A stretch of 21,576 nucleotides of DNA, taken from NCBI GenBank assembly GCA_934454005.1, contig CAKSGI010000011.1, positions 1-21,576 on the forward strand. Direction: 5' to 3'. A model generated the notes under the pieces. It had not been told where the DNA came from. It worked only from the letters and a program-made list of their open reading frames with translations, and did not search any database. The stretch's first letter is position 1. Every line of letters starts with the position of its first letter. The position numbers were made by a program, and so were the translations under genes. Below, one piece after another: positions 1-6,928 of the stretch. This DNA is from an uncultured Eubacteriales bacterium (GTDB lineage Bacteria > Bacillota_A > Clostridia > Oscillospirales > Acutalibacteraceae).

Positions 1-156
1 TATGAGGAGATAGCTTTTTTAGCATATTATTTTCACTGGTCTCATGAAGAGATTATGTTATTGGAACACAAGGAGAGAGTTAAGTTTTGCAAAGAAATAT
101 CTAAAATAAATAAAAAGATGAATGGTGATACAAGTAAAAACATTTTTGATATTTAA
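1..156 (+). CDS. DUF6760-like small CIS protein (Afp6-type), C-terminal part
   Basis: The window opens inside a reading frame that runs in phase 1 from base 1 to a TAA at 154-156, giving 51 residues. The sequence EEIAFLAYYFHWSHEEIMLLEH followed by a basic helix (ERVKFCKEISKIN) resembles the short DUF6760-type protein found in eCIS operons, where the pattern is 'EEVAYIAYHFHW...LEH..R..W..EI..IN'. Afp6-type proteins are only about 55-90 residues, so most of the gene is probably here and only the N-terminus is missing. It lies 26 bases before the tube gene, the usual place. Its molecular role is not established; a small assembly or chaperone-like function is plausible. Identification rests on this motif and on context. 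Confidence 0.72.
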   Translation, partial: YEEIAFLAYYFHWSHEEIMLLEHKERVKFCKEISKINKKMNGDTSKNIFDI

Positions 157-170
157 TATTTAAGTTAAAG

Positions 171-175
171 GGAGG
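171..175 (+). promoter_or_regulatory. Ribosome-binding site fixing the tube gene start
   Basis: GGAGG ends one base before an ATG at 177 but seven bases before the ATG at 183. The second ATG is therefore much more likely to be used. Confidence 0.75.
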
Positions 176-182
176 GATGAGG

Positions 183-716
183 ATGGATTCTAAATTGGAG
201 TATAGTGGAAGTGTATTTAACGAGATAGTTCTTTCTTTTCACTTTATTGTTATTTTGGGTAAAGAACTTTTTGCATTCCAATCTATTGCTGGAATTGGCA
301 TGAAAAGAGATTGTCAGTTTATAAATGAAGGTGGTAGAAATGAATATCCAATTAGACTTTTGGGTCCTCAAACCACTCCTTATAAATTGATATTTAAAAG
401 AGGAATACCTGTAGGTGCTAAAGATTCTCCATTTTTGTCTGATTATTTTTGTAATATGGATGGCTCTTCTTCTAGTACACAATCTAGTAAAAATATAAGA
501 GGGGTTAACGGAGTTATATATGTTCTTAATCAAAATAAAGAAATTAGAGCTGAATATTCTTTTGTAGCGCAGGGCCTTTTAGAATGGTCTGTAACGGATC
601 TTGATGCAATGAATGGAAAAAAACCTCTTATAGAGTCAATGACGATTGTTCATAATGGACTAAAAAGAATACCTGTTAAATATGGAGAAATTAGTAATTT
701 AAAATCTTCGAGATAA
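183..716 (+). CDS. CIS inner tube protein (phage tail region protein, gp19/Hcp-like)
   Basis: This 177-residue protein forms the stacked hexameric rings of the inner tube. It has the hallmarks of the eCIS tail tube family: an N-terminal strand reading FHFIVILGKELFAFQSIAGIG, then EGGRNEYPIRLLGPQ, then a LIFKRGI strand, and near the C-terminus LLEWSVTDLDAMNG followed by ESMTIVHNGL. These match the family pattern 'F...VSG...EGG.NEYP.RLPG...LKRG' and 'W...DLDA....I..L.+.H.GL'. The family is usually about 145-170 residues; the slight excess lies in a serine-rich stretch after LSDYF. An ATG at 177 is also in frame, but the ribosome-binding site spacing favours 183. Afp and PVC carry two tube genes and only one is visible here; another could lie upstream. 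Confidence 0.93.
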   Translation: MDSKLEYSGSVFNEIVLSFHFIVILGKELFAFQSIAGIGMKRDCQFINEGGRNEYPIRLLGPQTTPYKLIFKRGIPVGAKDSPFLSDYFCNMDGSSSSTQSSKNIRGVNGVIYVLNQNKEIRAEYSFVAQGLLEWSVTDLDAMNGKKPLIESMTIVHNGLKRIPVKYGEISNLKSSR

Positions 717-754
717 TATTATTAAATTTAAATTTTTTAAGGAAGTAACAATGT

Positions 755-3418
755 ATGTTTGGTGAATATAATTTTAAAACTTTAGTTAATACTTCAAATT
801 TAATAAATATTTCTATATCTATTGTAAACCAAACTGGAATTGGTGTTTTAAATACTAACTTTGGGACATCTATGGATACAGGTTTTTTTAATAATATATT
901 GTTAAAAGGGAATATATCTCAGGAACCTTATTATAATAATTTTACTTACTCTGTTAATAATACTGATCCACAAAGTAATATATCAGATATAGTCGATTTG
1001 TTGTTAAAGATAAGAGCATGTCAGAATAGTCAAAACTATTTTGTCAAAAATTTAGCAAATATTAAAAATCAAATTCGTGAACAATTACAAAGAGAATTAT
1101 TGTTTGCTAAATCTGATCTTACATATAATCAGTTAAAACAGATTAAAAATGTCATTAAAGATGTTTCCTTGAAAAAAGGCGACTTTGATAAATTGTTATT
1201 ATCTTTATCTCAAGATGTAAAAAAAAAAATAAATAAAAATATAAAATATAAAGCTAATTTTAAAGACTATATATTAAATAATTCACGTAGGGTATACAAT
1301 ATAAACGAAATAGAATCAAATTATAGTAGCCTTACAAGGAGCATTTTAAATAAGAGTCAAAACTCGTATTTGTTAAATACAAACGTAAACTTGGTAAATA
1401 GAGAAACTACAACAGATAAACAAATAAGACGAGAAATAAGAGAAGGATTAATAGAAAGGCTTACAAGGGTTTACAAAAAAGATATAGAGAGTTCTGTTCA
1501 GGACAGTTATGAGGTTTTGAGCAATCATAAGGTAAGTAAAGAAGTATTAAATAATCTTATAGAAAATTTAAGAATGAACGAAAAGGATAACTATAAAGAG
1601 TTAAGACTAGAGGACAAGCAAAAAGAAATAAAGACTATTTTAGTTCGAGAATTGGAAGAAATATATAATACTAGTGCCGAGGATATTTTAAGAGAGACTT
1701 TGAAAGATACACAAAAAGTCTTAAAGCAAGAAAAAGTAGAGAAGGAAATTTTAGAAAGGCTAGCAAAAATAACAAATATAGAGTTAAAAACAGCAGCAAT
1801 AGAGAAAAAGACAAGCATAATCAAAAGATTGTTTGGAAACAGATTGTCGAGGTTATATACAACAAACGAAGTAAATGAAATAGAATCAAATTATAGTAGC
1901 CTTACAAGGAGCATTTTAAATAAGAGTCAAAACTCGTATTTGTTAAATACAAACGTAAACTTGGTAAATAGAGAAACTACAACAGATAAACAAATAAGAC
2001 GAGAAATAAGAGAAGGATTAATAGAAAGGCTTACAAGGGTTTACAAAAAAGATATAGAGAGTTCTGTTCAGGACAGTTATGAGGTTTTGAGCAATCATAA
2101 GGTAAGTAAAGAAGTATTAAATAATCTTATAGAAAATTTAAGAATGAACGAAAAGGATAACTATAAAGAGTTAAGACTAGAGGACAAGCAAAAAGAAATA
2201 AAGACTATTTTAGTTCGAGAATTGGAAGAAATATATAATACTAGTGCCGAGGATATTTTAAGAGAGACTTTGAAAGATACACAAAAAGTCTTAAAGCAAG
2301 AAAAAGTAGAGAAGGAAATTTTAGAAAGGCTAGCAAAAATAACAAATATAGAGTTAAAAACAGCAGCAATAGAGAAAAAGACAAGCATAATCAAAAGATT
2401 GTTTGGAAACAGATTGTCGAGGTTATATACAACAAACGAAGTAAATGAAATAGAATCAAATTATAGTAGCCTTACAAGGAGCATTTTAAATAAGAGCCAA
2501 AACTCGTATTTGTTTAATACAAACTTAAAATTAGTTAATAGAGAATCTAAAACAGATAGAAAAACAAATTATATCATTAACAAATTACGTGAAAGAGAAG
2601 CATCTAATAAAAAATATAAGACTCAAAAAGTAAGTTATGAAAAGATTATTTCAAAGGCATTAAATACTAAATCTAAAATTACTGTAGATGACTTTATCTA
2701 TAATTTTGAGGTTATTCAGGAAAAGTACAGAGACATTTTAAAAGTATTTGAAAACCGTTATTTAGATAAAAAGATAAATAGACATAGAATAAATACAGTT
2801 TTTAGATCATATAGAGGCGATAGGAATAGAGGAAGATTTGGAAATGTTTTAACTTATTTAGTAAATAGTTTTAAAGTTACTGATTCTAGAGAAAACCCAA
2901 GTAACGTCAATTTACTTAATGATAGAATATTAAAAAGTATAGAATCTAAAGACTTTATAAATTCAAAAAAATCTTCGAATTCAGATTTTCCTGAATTATA
3001 TAATGGATCTTATAATTTTGAAAGGGTATATTATAATGATCCTTTTGGTTTTTTATTTAACCAAAAATCTTTAGATAATAACGATTTTCCAAAATTAGTA
3101 AATGATCCAGGGAATATGATTTACAAATTACCTATTTCTCAAATAAATCAGTATAAAAAGGATTTGAATAATTTGGATTATGGAGAATCGGCTTTAGAAT
3201 CTCAAACTTTTGAAAACAATGAAACATTAAATAATACTTATAGAGGAAATTATTTTAGTTTTTCCGGCGATAAGGACTTTGAAGAAAGTACTAGAAAAAT
3301 GATAGAAGAATATGTGTCTAATATTAATATAGATGTGGATTCTATATCAAGAAAAGTTATGAATCAAATTGAAAAAATGATGAAAACAGAAAGAAGAAGG
3401 TTTGGAATATTGAGATAG
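755..3418 (+). CDS. Long helical CIS protein with duplicated 190-residue module (unrecognised family)
   Basis: The protein has 887 residues; ATG at 755 follows AAGGAAG. No family was recognised. The N-terminus (about 1-90) is Asn/Ser-rich and non-helical. From about 90 to 670 it is highly charged and helical, with coiled-coil-like Lys/Glu/Leu spacing. Residues 185-374 and 375-564 are identical at protein and DNA level, and a third partial, diverging copy starts at 565. The C-terminal part (about 690-830) is low in charge and carries related motifs NSDFPELYNG and NNDFPKLVND. The end is a basic amphipathic helix (VDSISRKVMNQIEKMMKTER). No signal peptide or membrane segment is seen. It sits between the tube and the Afp7-like genes, where Afp and PVC have nothing of this size. 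A tape-measure, scaffold or tube-associated role is inferred from length, helicity and place after the tube gene; a cargo or surface role is not excluded. Confidence 0.8.
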   Translation: MFGEYNFKTLVNTSNLINISISIVNQTGIGVLNTNFGTSMDTGFFNNILLKGNISQEPYYNNFTYSVNNTDPQSNISDIVDLLLKIRACQNSQNYFVKNLANIKNQIREQLQRELLFAKSDLTYNQLKQIKNVIKDVSLKKGDFDKLLLSLSQDVKKKINKNIKYKANFKDYILNNSRRVYNINEIESNYSSLTRSILNKSQNSYLLNTNVNLVNRETTTDKQIRREIREGLIERLTRVYKKDIESSVQDSYEVLSNHKVSKEVLNNLIENLRMNEKDNYKELRLEDKQKEIKTILVRELEEIYNTSAEDILRETLKDTQKVLKQEKVEKEILERLAKITNIELKTAAIEKKTSIIKRLFGNRLSRLYTTNEVNEIESNYSSLTRSILNKSQNSYLLNTNVNLVNRETTTDKQIRREIREGLIERLTRVYKKDIESSVQDSYEVLSNHKVSKEVLNNLIENLRMNEKDNYKELRLEDKQKEIKTILVRELEEIYNTSAEDILRETLKDTQKVLKQEKVEKEILERLAKITNIELKTAAIEKKTSIIKRLFGNRLSRLYTTNEVNEIESNYSSLTRSILNKSQNSYLFNTNLKLVNRESKTDRKTNYIINKLREREASNKKYKTQKVSYEKIISKALNTKSKITVDDFIYNFEVIQEKYRDILKVFENRYLDKKINRHRINTVFRSYRGDRNRGRFGNVLTYLVNSFKVTDSRENPSNVNLLNDRILKSIESKDFINSKKSSNSDFPELYNGSYNFERVYYNDPFGFLFNQKSLDNNDFPKLVNDPGNMIYKLPISQINQYKKDLNNLDYGESALESQTFENNETLNNTYRGNYFSFSGDKDFEESTRKMIEEYVSNINIDVDSISRKVMNQIEKMMKTERRRFGILR
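1307..1876 (+). repeat. Perfect direct tandem repeat, unit 1 (570 bp, in frame)
   Basis: Read base by base, this unit is identical to 1877-2446. It is exactly 190 codons, encoding residues 185-374 of the helical protein, from EIESNYSSLT to LSRLYTTNEVN. Because 570 is a multiple of three, gain or loss of a unit keeps the frame. Confidence 0.97.
1877..2446 (+). repeat. Perfect direct tandem repeat, unit 2 (570 bp, in frame)
   Basis: Identical to the preceding unit, with no silent differences found. Absence even of synonymous change indicates a recent duplication or continuing homogenisation by recombination. Confidence 0.97.
2447..2524 (+). repeat. Partial third repeat copy, decaying at its 3' end
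   Basis: The first 50 bases match the unit start exactly. There are then single changes at 2497 and 2515, followed by rapid divergence, although protein similarity (LVNRESKTDRK against LVNRETTTDKQ) continues to about 2560. This leftover copy supplies the boundary homology that could have driven the tandem duplication. Confidence 0.9.
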
Positions 3419-3430
3419 GAGTAGTTAATT

Positions 3431-3970
3431 ATGCTATATCCTCCGATTACAAAAGCAACGTTTAGATTTTCAAAAGGGAACAAGTGGCAAGGAAAAGATG
3501 TACCTGTATTAATGAATCCCTCTAAATTGATTATAAGTTTAAATAAAGAAACTAAAATTTTAGGAGGAACGGGTAGACCTGTGGTATCTAAGATAAGTCA
3601 GTCTGCTCAAAGTATTAAAAATATAAGTATGGAACTTATATTTGATTTAGTTGAAAAATTCGAAAAGTCAAGTCAAGTTGGAAAGCATTTATATTCAGCT
3701 ATAGCTGGAGATAGTGAGTTTCCTGATGATAATACTAGTGTTGAAATGAATAATATACACATTTATAATAAAGATTTATGCTGTTATAAAAATATTTGTG
3801 ATTCATTTGTTAAAAGTGATGTAGTAAAATTTTCATGGGGGTCTGATATAGAGCTAATAGGGAGAATATCTAATTTCTATTCAGAGTTGAATTATTTTTC
3901 TTATGATGGAAATCCACTTAGAGCTATAGTGAATTTGACAATTACTAGAGAAGATGTTGGATTAAAGTAG
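3431..3970 (+). CDS. CIS tube-adaptor protein, Afp7-type, LysM-less (paralogue 1)
   Basis: This 179-residue protein resembles the N-terminal 'CIS tube' domain of Afp7/PVC7 proteins, which join the inner tube to the spike hub. The N-terminal strand KATFRFSKGN and then VPVLMNPSKLIISLNKET correspond to the family 'KA.L.f......fqFNP..l.ls+'. Near the end, VVKFSWGSDIELIGRISN and GNPLRAIVNLTI correspond to 'P..f.WG...F.G.I' and 'G.PlRA.v.vt'. Most Afp7 homologues add a LysM of about 50 residues and reach about 220 residues; this one stops right after the adaptor domain. A cysteine cluster (LCCYKNIC, about 117-124) is present. The ribosome-binding site AGGAG overlaps the upstream stop codon. The next gene is its paralogue. 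Confidence 0.87.
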   Translation: MLYPPITKATFRFSKGNKWQGKDVPVLMNPSKLIISLNKETKILGGTGRPVVSKISQSAQSIKNISMELIFDLVEKFEKSSQVGKHLYSAIAGDSEFPDDNTSVEMNNIHIYNKDLCCYKNICDSFVKSDVVKFSWGSDIELIGRISNFYSELNYFSYDGNPLRAIVNLTITREDVGLK

Positions 3971-3990
3971 AAGTTAAAATTGTTTTATAA

Positions 3991-3996
3991 AAGGAG
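3991..3996 (+). promoter_or_regulatory. Ribosome-binding site directing a TTG start
   Basis: AAGGAG lies five bases before TTG 4002 and eight before TTG 4005. The in-frame GTG at 3996 overlaps the site itself and so cannot be the start. Confidence 0.75.
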
Positions 3997-4001
3997 TGGG
4001 A

Positions 4002-4604
4002 TTGTTGTTACACAATAATATAAGTAAGGCCGCCTTTTATATAGCTGTAAAAACAAATAATGGATACAAAAAAACAGGGCCATTTAAGGTTTTATTTAAC
4101 CCAGCTAAAATTTCAATATATTTAGATAAATTAAATGATGAAGTATACAGTAAAAATAAAAAACAAAATATTATATGTCTTGCAAGGAAAAATCCCAAAA
4201 TAGATGATAGTAATAACTTTTATGCGGGAATAAATACATCTTCTAGAATGTCATTGAATAGATCAATTTCTATGGAGCTTATGTTTGATTTAGTTGAGTC
4301 TTATGAGTATGCGAAGTTTAAAGGAAAAGGTGAATTTTTAGATAACAGTTTTAAAGATGATTCTATAAAAAGTGATTTGGCACAAATAAGTGTTTTTAAT
4401 GAATCATGTTGTTGTATACCAAAACTCAATGATGCATTTGAAAACTCATATCCAGTTAAATTTATTTGGGGGGCAAATATAGAATTTGTAGGAAAAATAG
4501 ATAATCTAACAACGATTTTACTTTATTTTTCAGAAAAAGGGTTACCGCTAAGAGCAAGTGTAAGACTTACGATACAAGAAAATGATTTTAGTAAAATATT
4601 TTGA
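4002..4604 (+). CDS. CIS tube-adaptor protein, Afp7-type, LysM-less (paralogue 2)
   Basis: About 200 residues, starting at TTG 4002 (TTG 4005 is also possible). It is a clear paralogue of the preceding gene: SKAAFYIAVKTNNGYK, FKVLFNPAKISIYLDK, ISMELMFDLVESYEY, PVKFIWGANIEFVGKID and GLPLRASVRLTI align with its neighbour in order. As there, the domain ends the protein and no LysM follows. The cysteine cluster is shared but altered (ESCCCIPK). The role is presumably at the tube-baseplate junction. Two adjacent divergent copies could form a mixed ring or two successive adaptor rings; this is inference. Spacing to the neighbours is short and it is clearly in the same operon. Confidence 0.86.
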   Translation: MLLHNNISKAAFYIAVKTNNGYKKTGPFKVLFNPAKISIYLDKLNDEVYSKNKKQNIICLARKNPKIDDSNNFYAGINTSSRMSLNRSISMELMFDLVESYEYAKFKGKGEFLDNSFKDDSIKSDLAQISVFNESCCCIPKLNDAFENSYPVKFIWGANIEFVGKIDNLTTILLYFSEKGLPLRASVRLTIQENDFSKIF

Positions 4605-4620
4605 TATTTATTAGATGATG

Positions 4621-4625
4621 AGGGG
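4621..4625 (+). promoter_or_regulatory. Ribosome-binding site fixing the spike hub start
   Basis: AGGGG lies seven bases before ATG 4633 and downstream of the in-frame ATGs at 4615 and 4618. This excludes the longer starts. Confidence 0.75.
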
Positions 4626-4632
4626 ACGTAAA

Positions 4633-5742
4633 ATGAATTTAAATGATTATGAAGATAAATATGAAAATTTTGATATTCCGCTTATGTATGTTAAAGTGTC
4701 GGGCAAGAGGATAGAGGATGAAGATTTAGCATATACGGATCTTTATGTCGAAACTACTATGGGGATAGAGGCAAGTCTTTGTAGATTTACAATTGTTGCA
4801 AGAAATACACTGTGTACTGATGATGGAAAATTAAAAGTATCGTCATCTTTAAAAGGAAAATTTGATTTGGGAAATGAAATTAGTGTATATATTGGATATA
4901 ATGATGATTCTAAATTAAAACAGATTTTTGACGGGTATATTACATCTATTAATTTTGAATATACTGGGAGAGAAGAGGTGAGTTATACTATAGAATCAAT
5001 GGATTTAAAGGTGTTTATGATGAATAACTTTAGATCAGAACTTAAAAAGGATATGAAAAGGTATTCTGATGTAGTATCGGATATACTTAAGAATTATAGT
5101 TCTCTTTATAAAAGCAAAAAGATAGATAGAACACAAGAAATAGAAACTTTCATAGAACAGCATAATCAGAGTGATTATGATTTTATTGTTTTTATGGCGA
5201 GGAAAATAGATTATAAATTTTTTGTTATAAATGGCGAAGTAAAATTTATTGATTATACCAAGCTAAAAGGGAGCATACTTACAGTATCGCCAGGTAAATA
5301 TTTATATTCTTTTGAAAGAGAGATATCACTTAACAAACAGTTAAAAAAAGTAGTTGTTAGAACTAATAATGAGAAAAATCCAAACAAATCTATTGAGGGA
5401 AGTGCAGTGTCTGTTACAACTGTTGGAAAAGGGAGAAGATCTGGCAGTGAAATAACAAAATTGATTAATGGTACAATGCAAAGGACAATAATAGATAATT
5501 CAGTAAAATCAGAATCACAAGCTAAATCAAGAGCCCAGGCAGAGTTAAATAGAATGTCAATGGACCTTGTTTCTGGAGTTTGTAAAATAGTTGGAATCCC
5601 AGAACTAGAACCAGGAAAGTTTATTACTGTTAAAAATATAGATTCCGATATAGATAGCGATTATCTTATAACAGGAGTGGAGCACATATTTAATTATGAG
5701 GGGTATAAAACTATTTGTAAATTTGGAGCTAACAAAGTATGA
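4633..5742 (+). CDS. Spike hub protein, gp27/phage late control D-like (N-terminal half of Afp8)
   Basis: This 369-residue protein corresponds to the gp27-like hub that connects the tube to the central spike. Visible hallmarks are the strand pattern GNEISVYIGYNDDSKLKQIF and DGYITSI (about 80-108); QHNQSDYDFIVFMARKID at about 180, matching the gpD/VgrG 'Q...SD..Fi.RLa...gy' motif; KVVVRTNN; and the C-terminal pattern LEPGKFITVKNI, then YLITGVEHIF and GYKT, typical of the last hub barrel. In Afp8 and VgrG the hub is fused to the gp5 spike. Here the spike is a separate gene whose ATG overlaps this stop (ATGA, 5739-5742), so translation of the two is probably coupled. No PAAR or effector extension is seen. 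Confidence 0.9.
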   Translation: MNLNDYEDKYENFDIPLMYVKVSGKRIEDEDLAYTDLYVETTMGIEASLCRFTIVARNTLCTDDGKLKVSSSLKGKFDLGNEISVYIGYNDDSKLKQIFDGYITSINFEYTGREEVSYTIESMDLKVFMMNNFRSELKKDMKRYSDVVSDILKNYSSLYKSKKIDRTQEIETFIEQHNQSDYDFIVFMARKIDYKFFVINGEVKFIDYTKLKGSILTVSPGKYLYSFEREISLNKQLKKVVVRTNNEKNPNKSIEGSAVSVTTVGKGRRSGSEITKLINGTMQRTIIDNSVKSESQAKSRAQAELNRMSMDLVSGVCKIVGIPELEPGKFITVKNIDSDIDSDYLITGVEHIFNYEGYKTICKFGANKV

Positions 5743-6494
5743 GTATATATAATATTATTTCAGAGGATATAAAAAACAATGATATAAATAGAGTATCAAC
5801 AATAACAGTTGGAGTTGTTACGGATATAAATGATCCAGAAAAGTTAGGAAGAGTAAAGGTAAAGTTGCTTAATAGGACAACATCAAACTATGAAACAGAT
5901 TTTATAAGAGTTATGACACCTATGTCTGGTGCAAATTGGGGAGCATTCTTTTTCCCGGAAGTTGGAGATGAAGTTTTGGTTGCATTTTGTGATGGAGATA
6001 TACTTAAATCTTATGTTTTAGGAAGTTTATGGAATGAAAAAAGAAAACCTCCAGTTGAATTGAAAAATAAAAAAAATGACATTAGAGAAATCAAAACTAA
6101 AAGTGGACATAGTATAATATTTGATGATGGAAAAGGCGAAGAGAAAATCACGTTGGTAACATCTAAAGGTCTAAATTTATCATTAGAGGATAAAGGCGAA
6201 ACAATAACACTCTCTGATAAAAATAATAAAAATAAAATTATAATAGATAGTAAAAAAGGGTCGATATCTGTTCAGGCAAGCAAAAGAATAGAACTTTCTA
6301 CAAATAGTGCAAAATTAATTTTAAATGGTTCAAGCGGTTCTGCGGAACTTAAAAGTGGAAATAGTTTAAAGATAGATAGTAATCGACTTGAACTTCAAGG
6401 GAAAAGTGCAGCAGAGATGAATTCTACAGGGCAGACTACAGTTAAATCTTCAGGAATGACAAATATTAAAGGTTCAATAGTTAAAATTAATTGA
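5739..6494 (+). CDS. Central spike protein, gp5/VgrG/baseplate V-like
   Basis: The 251-residue spike protein begins with an OB-fold domain: ITVGVVTDINDPEKLGRVKV (about 23-42), TDFIRVMTPMSGANWGAFFF and VGDEVLVAFCDGD followed by VLGSLWN (about 52-100). This is the canonical Gp5_OB sequence. From about 115 on come short alternating hydrophobic strands with Gly/Asn/Ser turns (KNKIIIDSKKGSISVQASKR, IELSTNS, LELQGKS), ending in TNIKGSIVKIN, the intertwined beta-helix needle of trimeric spikes. No lysozyme domain is present, as expected for an injection system. A separate PAAR-like tip protein would normally cap the needle, but no such gene lies in this window. The start overlaps the hub gene's stop by four bases. 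Confidence 0.93.
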   Translation: MSIYNIISEDIKNNDINRVSTITVGVVTDINDPEKLGRVKVKLLNRTTSNYETDFIRVMTPMSGANWGAFFFPEVGDEVLVAFCDGDILKSYVLGSLWNEKRKPPVELKNKKNDIREIKTKSGHSIIFDDGKGEEKITLVTSKGLNLSLEDKGETITLSDKNNKNKIIIDSKKGSISVQASKRIELSTNSAKLILNGSSGSAELKSGNSLKIDSNRLELQGKSAAEMNSTGQTTVKSSGMTNIKGSIVKIN

Positions 6495-6512
6495 TGTTAG
6501 GGGATTCTTATA

Positions 6513-6905
6513 ATGAATAAAGTACAAGGTTGGAAATTTCCTATAGATGTTGATGAGACTACAGGAAAAATTATTACAGTAGAAGGTAATGAGGATATAA
6601 AGCAATCTGTCAAGATTATACTTCAAACACAAAAGTTTGAGAGAAAAAACAGACCGAATTTTGGAACAGATATAAACTCTTTTATGTTTGAAAATATTGA
6701 CTATACATTAATAAATAATATGGCCAAAGAAATTAATAGATCTATTAAGAGATGGGAAAAACATATAGATAAATTATCTGTATCCGTAAGTCAACCAGAA
6801 GATAAGTTAGCTACTGTAGACGTTGATGTGAGTTTTATAACTGATATTTTGCCAGCAAAAGAAAAAGTAAAAGAAAGTTTTAGCCAAGATAGTATTAAAA
6901 GATAA
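6513..6905 (+). CDS. Baseplate wedge protein, GPW/gp25 family (Afp9-type)
   Basis: This 130-residue protein is of typical length for the family. It has the gp25 core: a leading WKFPIDVDETTGKI strand, the helix IKQSVKIILQT, then KFERKNRPNFGTDI corresponding to the family 'T..GER...P.FG..l' motif, with Gly-Glu replaced by Phe-Glu. The helical part FENIDYTLINNMAKEINRSI and final strands (ATVDVDVSFI) follow. gp25 proteins sit at the baseplate-sheath junction and start sheath polymerisation. AGGGGAT before the ATG is a good ribosome-binding site. A lysine-rich tail (KEKVKESFSQDSIKR) extends past the core. Confidence 0.93.
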   Translation: MNKVQGWKFPIDVDETTGKIITVEGNEDIKQSVKIILQTQKFERKNRPNFGTDINSFMFENIDYTLINNMAKEINRSIKRWEKHIDKLSVSVSQPEDKLATVDVDVSFITDILPAKEKVKESFSQDSIKR

Positions 6906-6928
6906 TTTACAAAAAGGGGGACAAAGTT

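Noticed and set aside
165..533. Minus-strand open frame opposite the tube gene
   Set aside because: Low-complexity product, no ribosome-binding site, and complete overlap with a gene of certain identity.
1591..2394. Two identical 77-codon open frames on the minus strand within the repeats
   Set aside because: They are identical only because the underlying repeat is duplicated, lack convincing ribosome-binding sites, and lie antisense to a strong coding frame.
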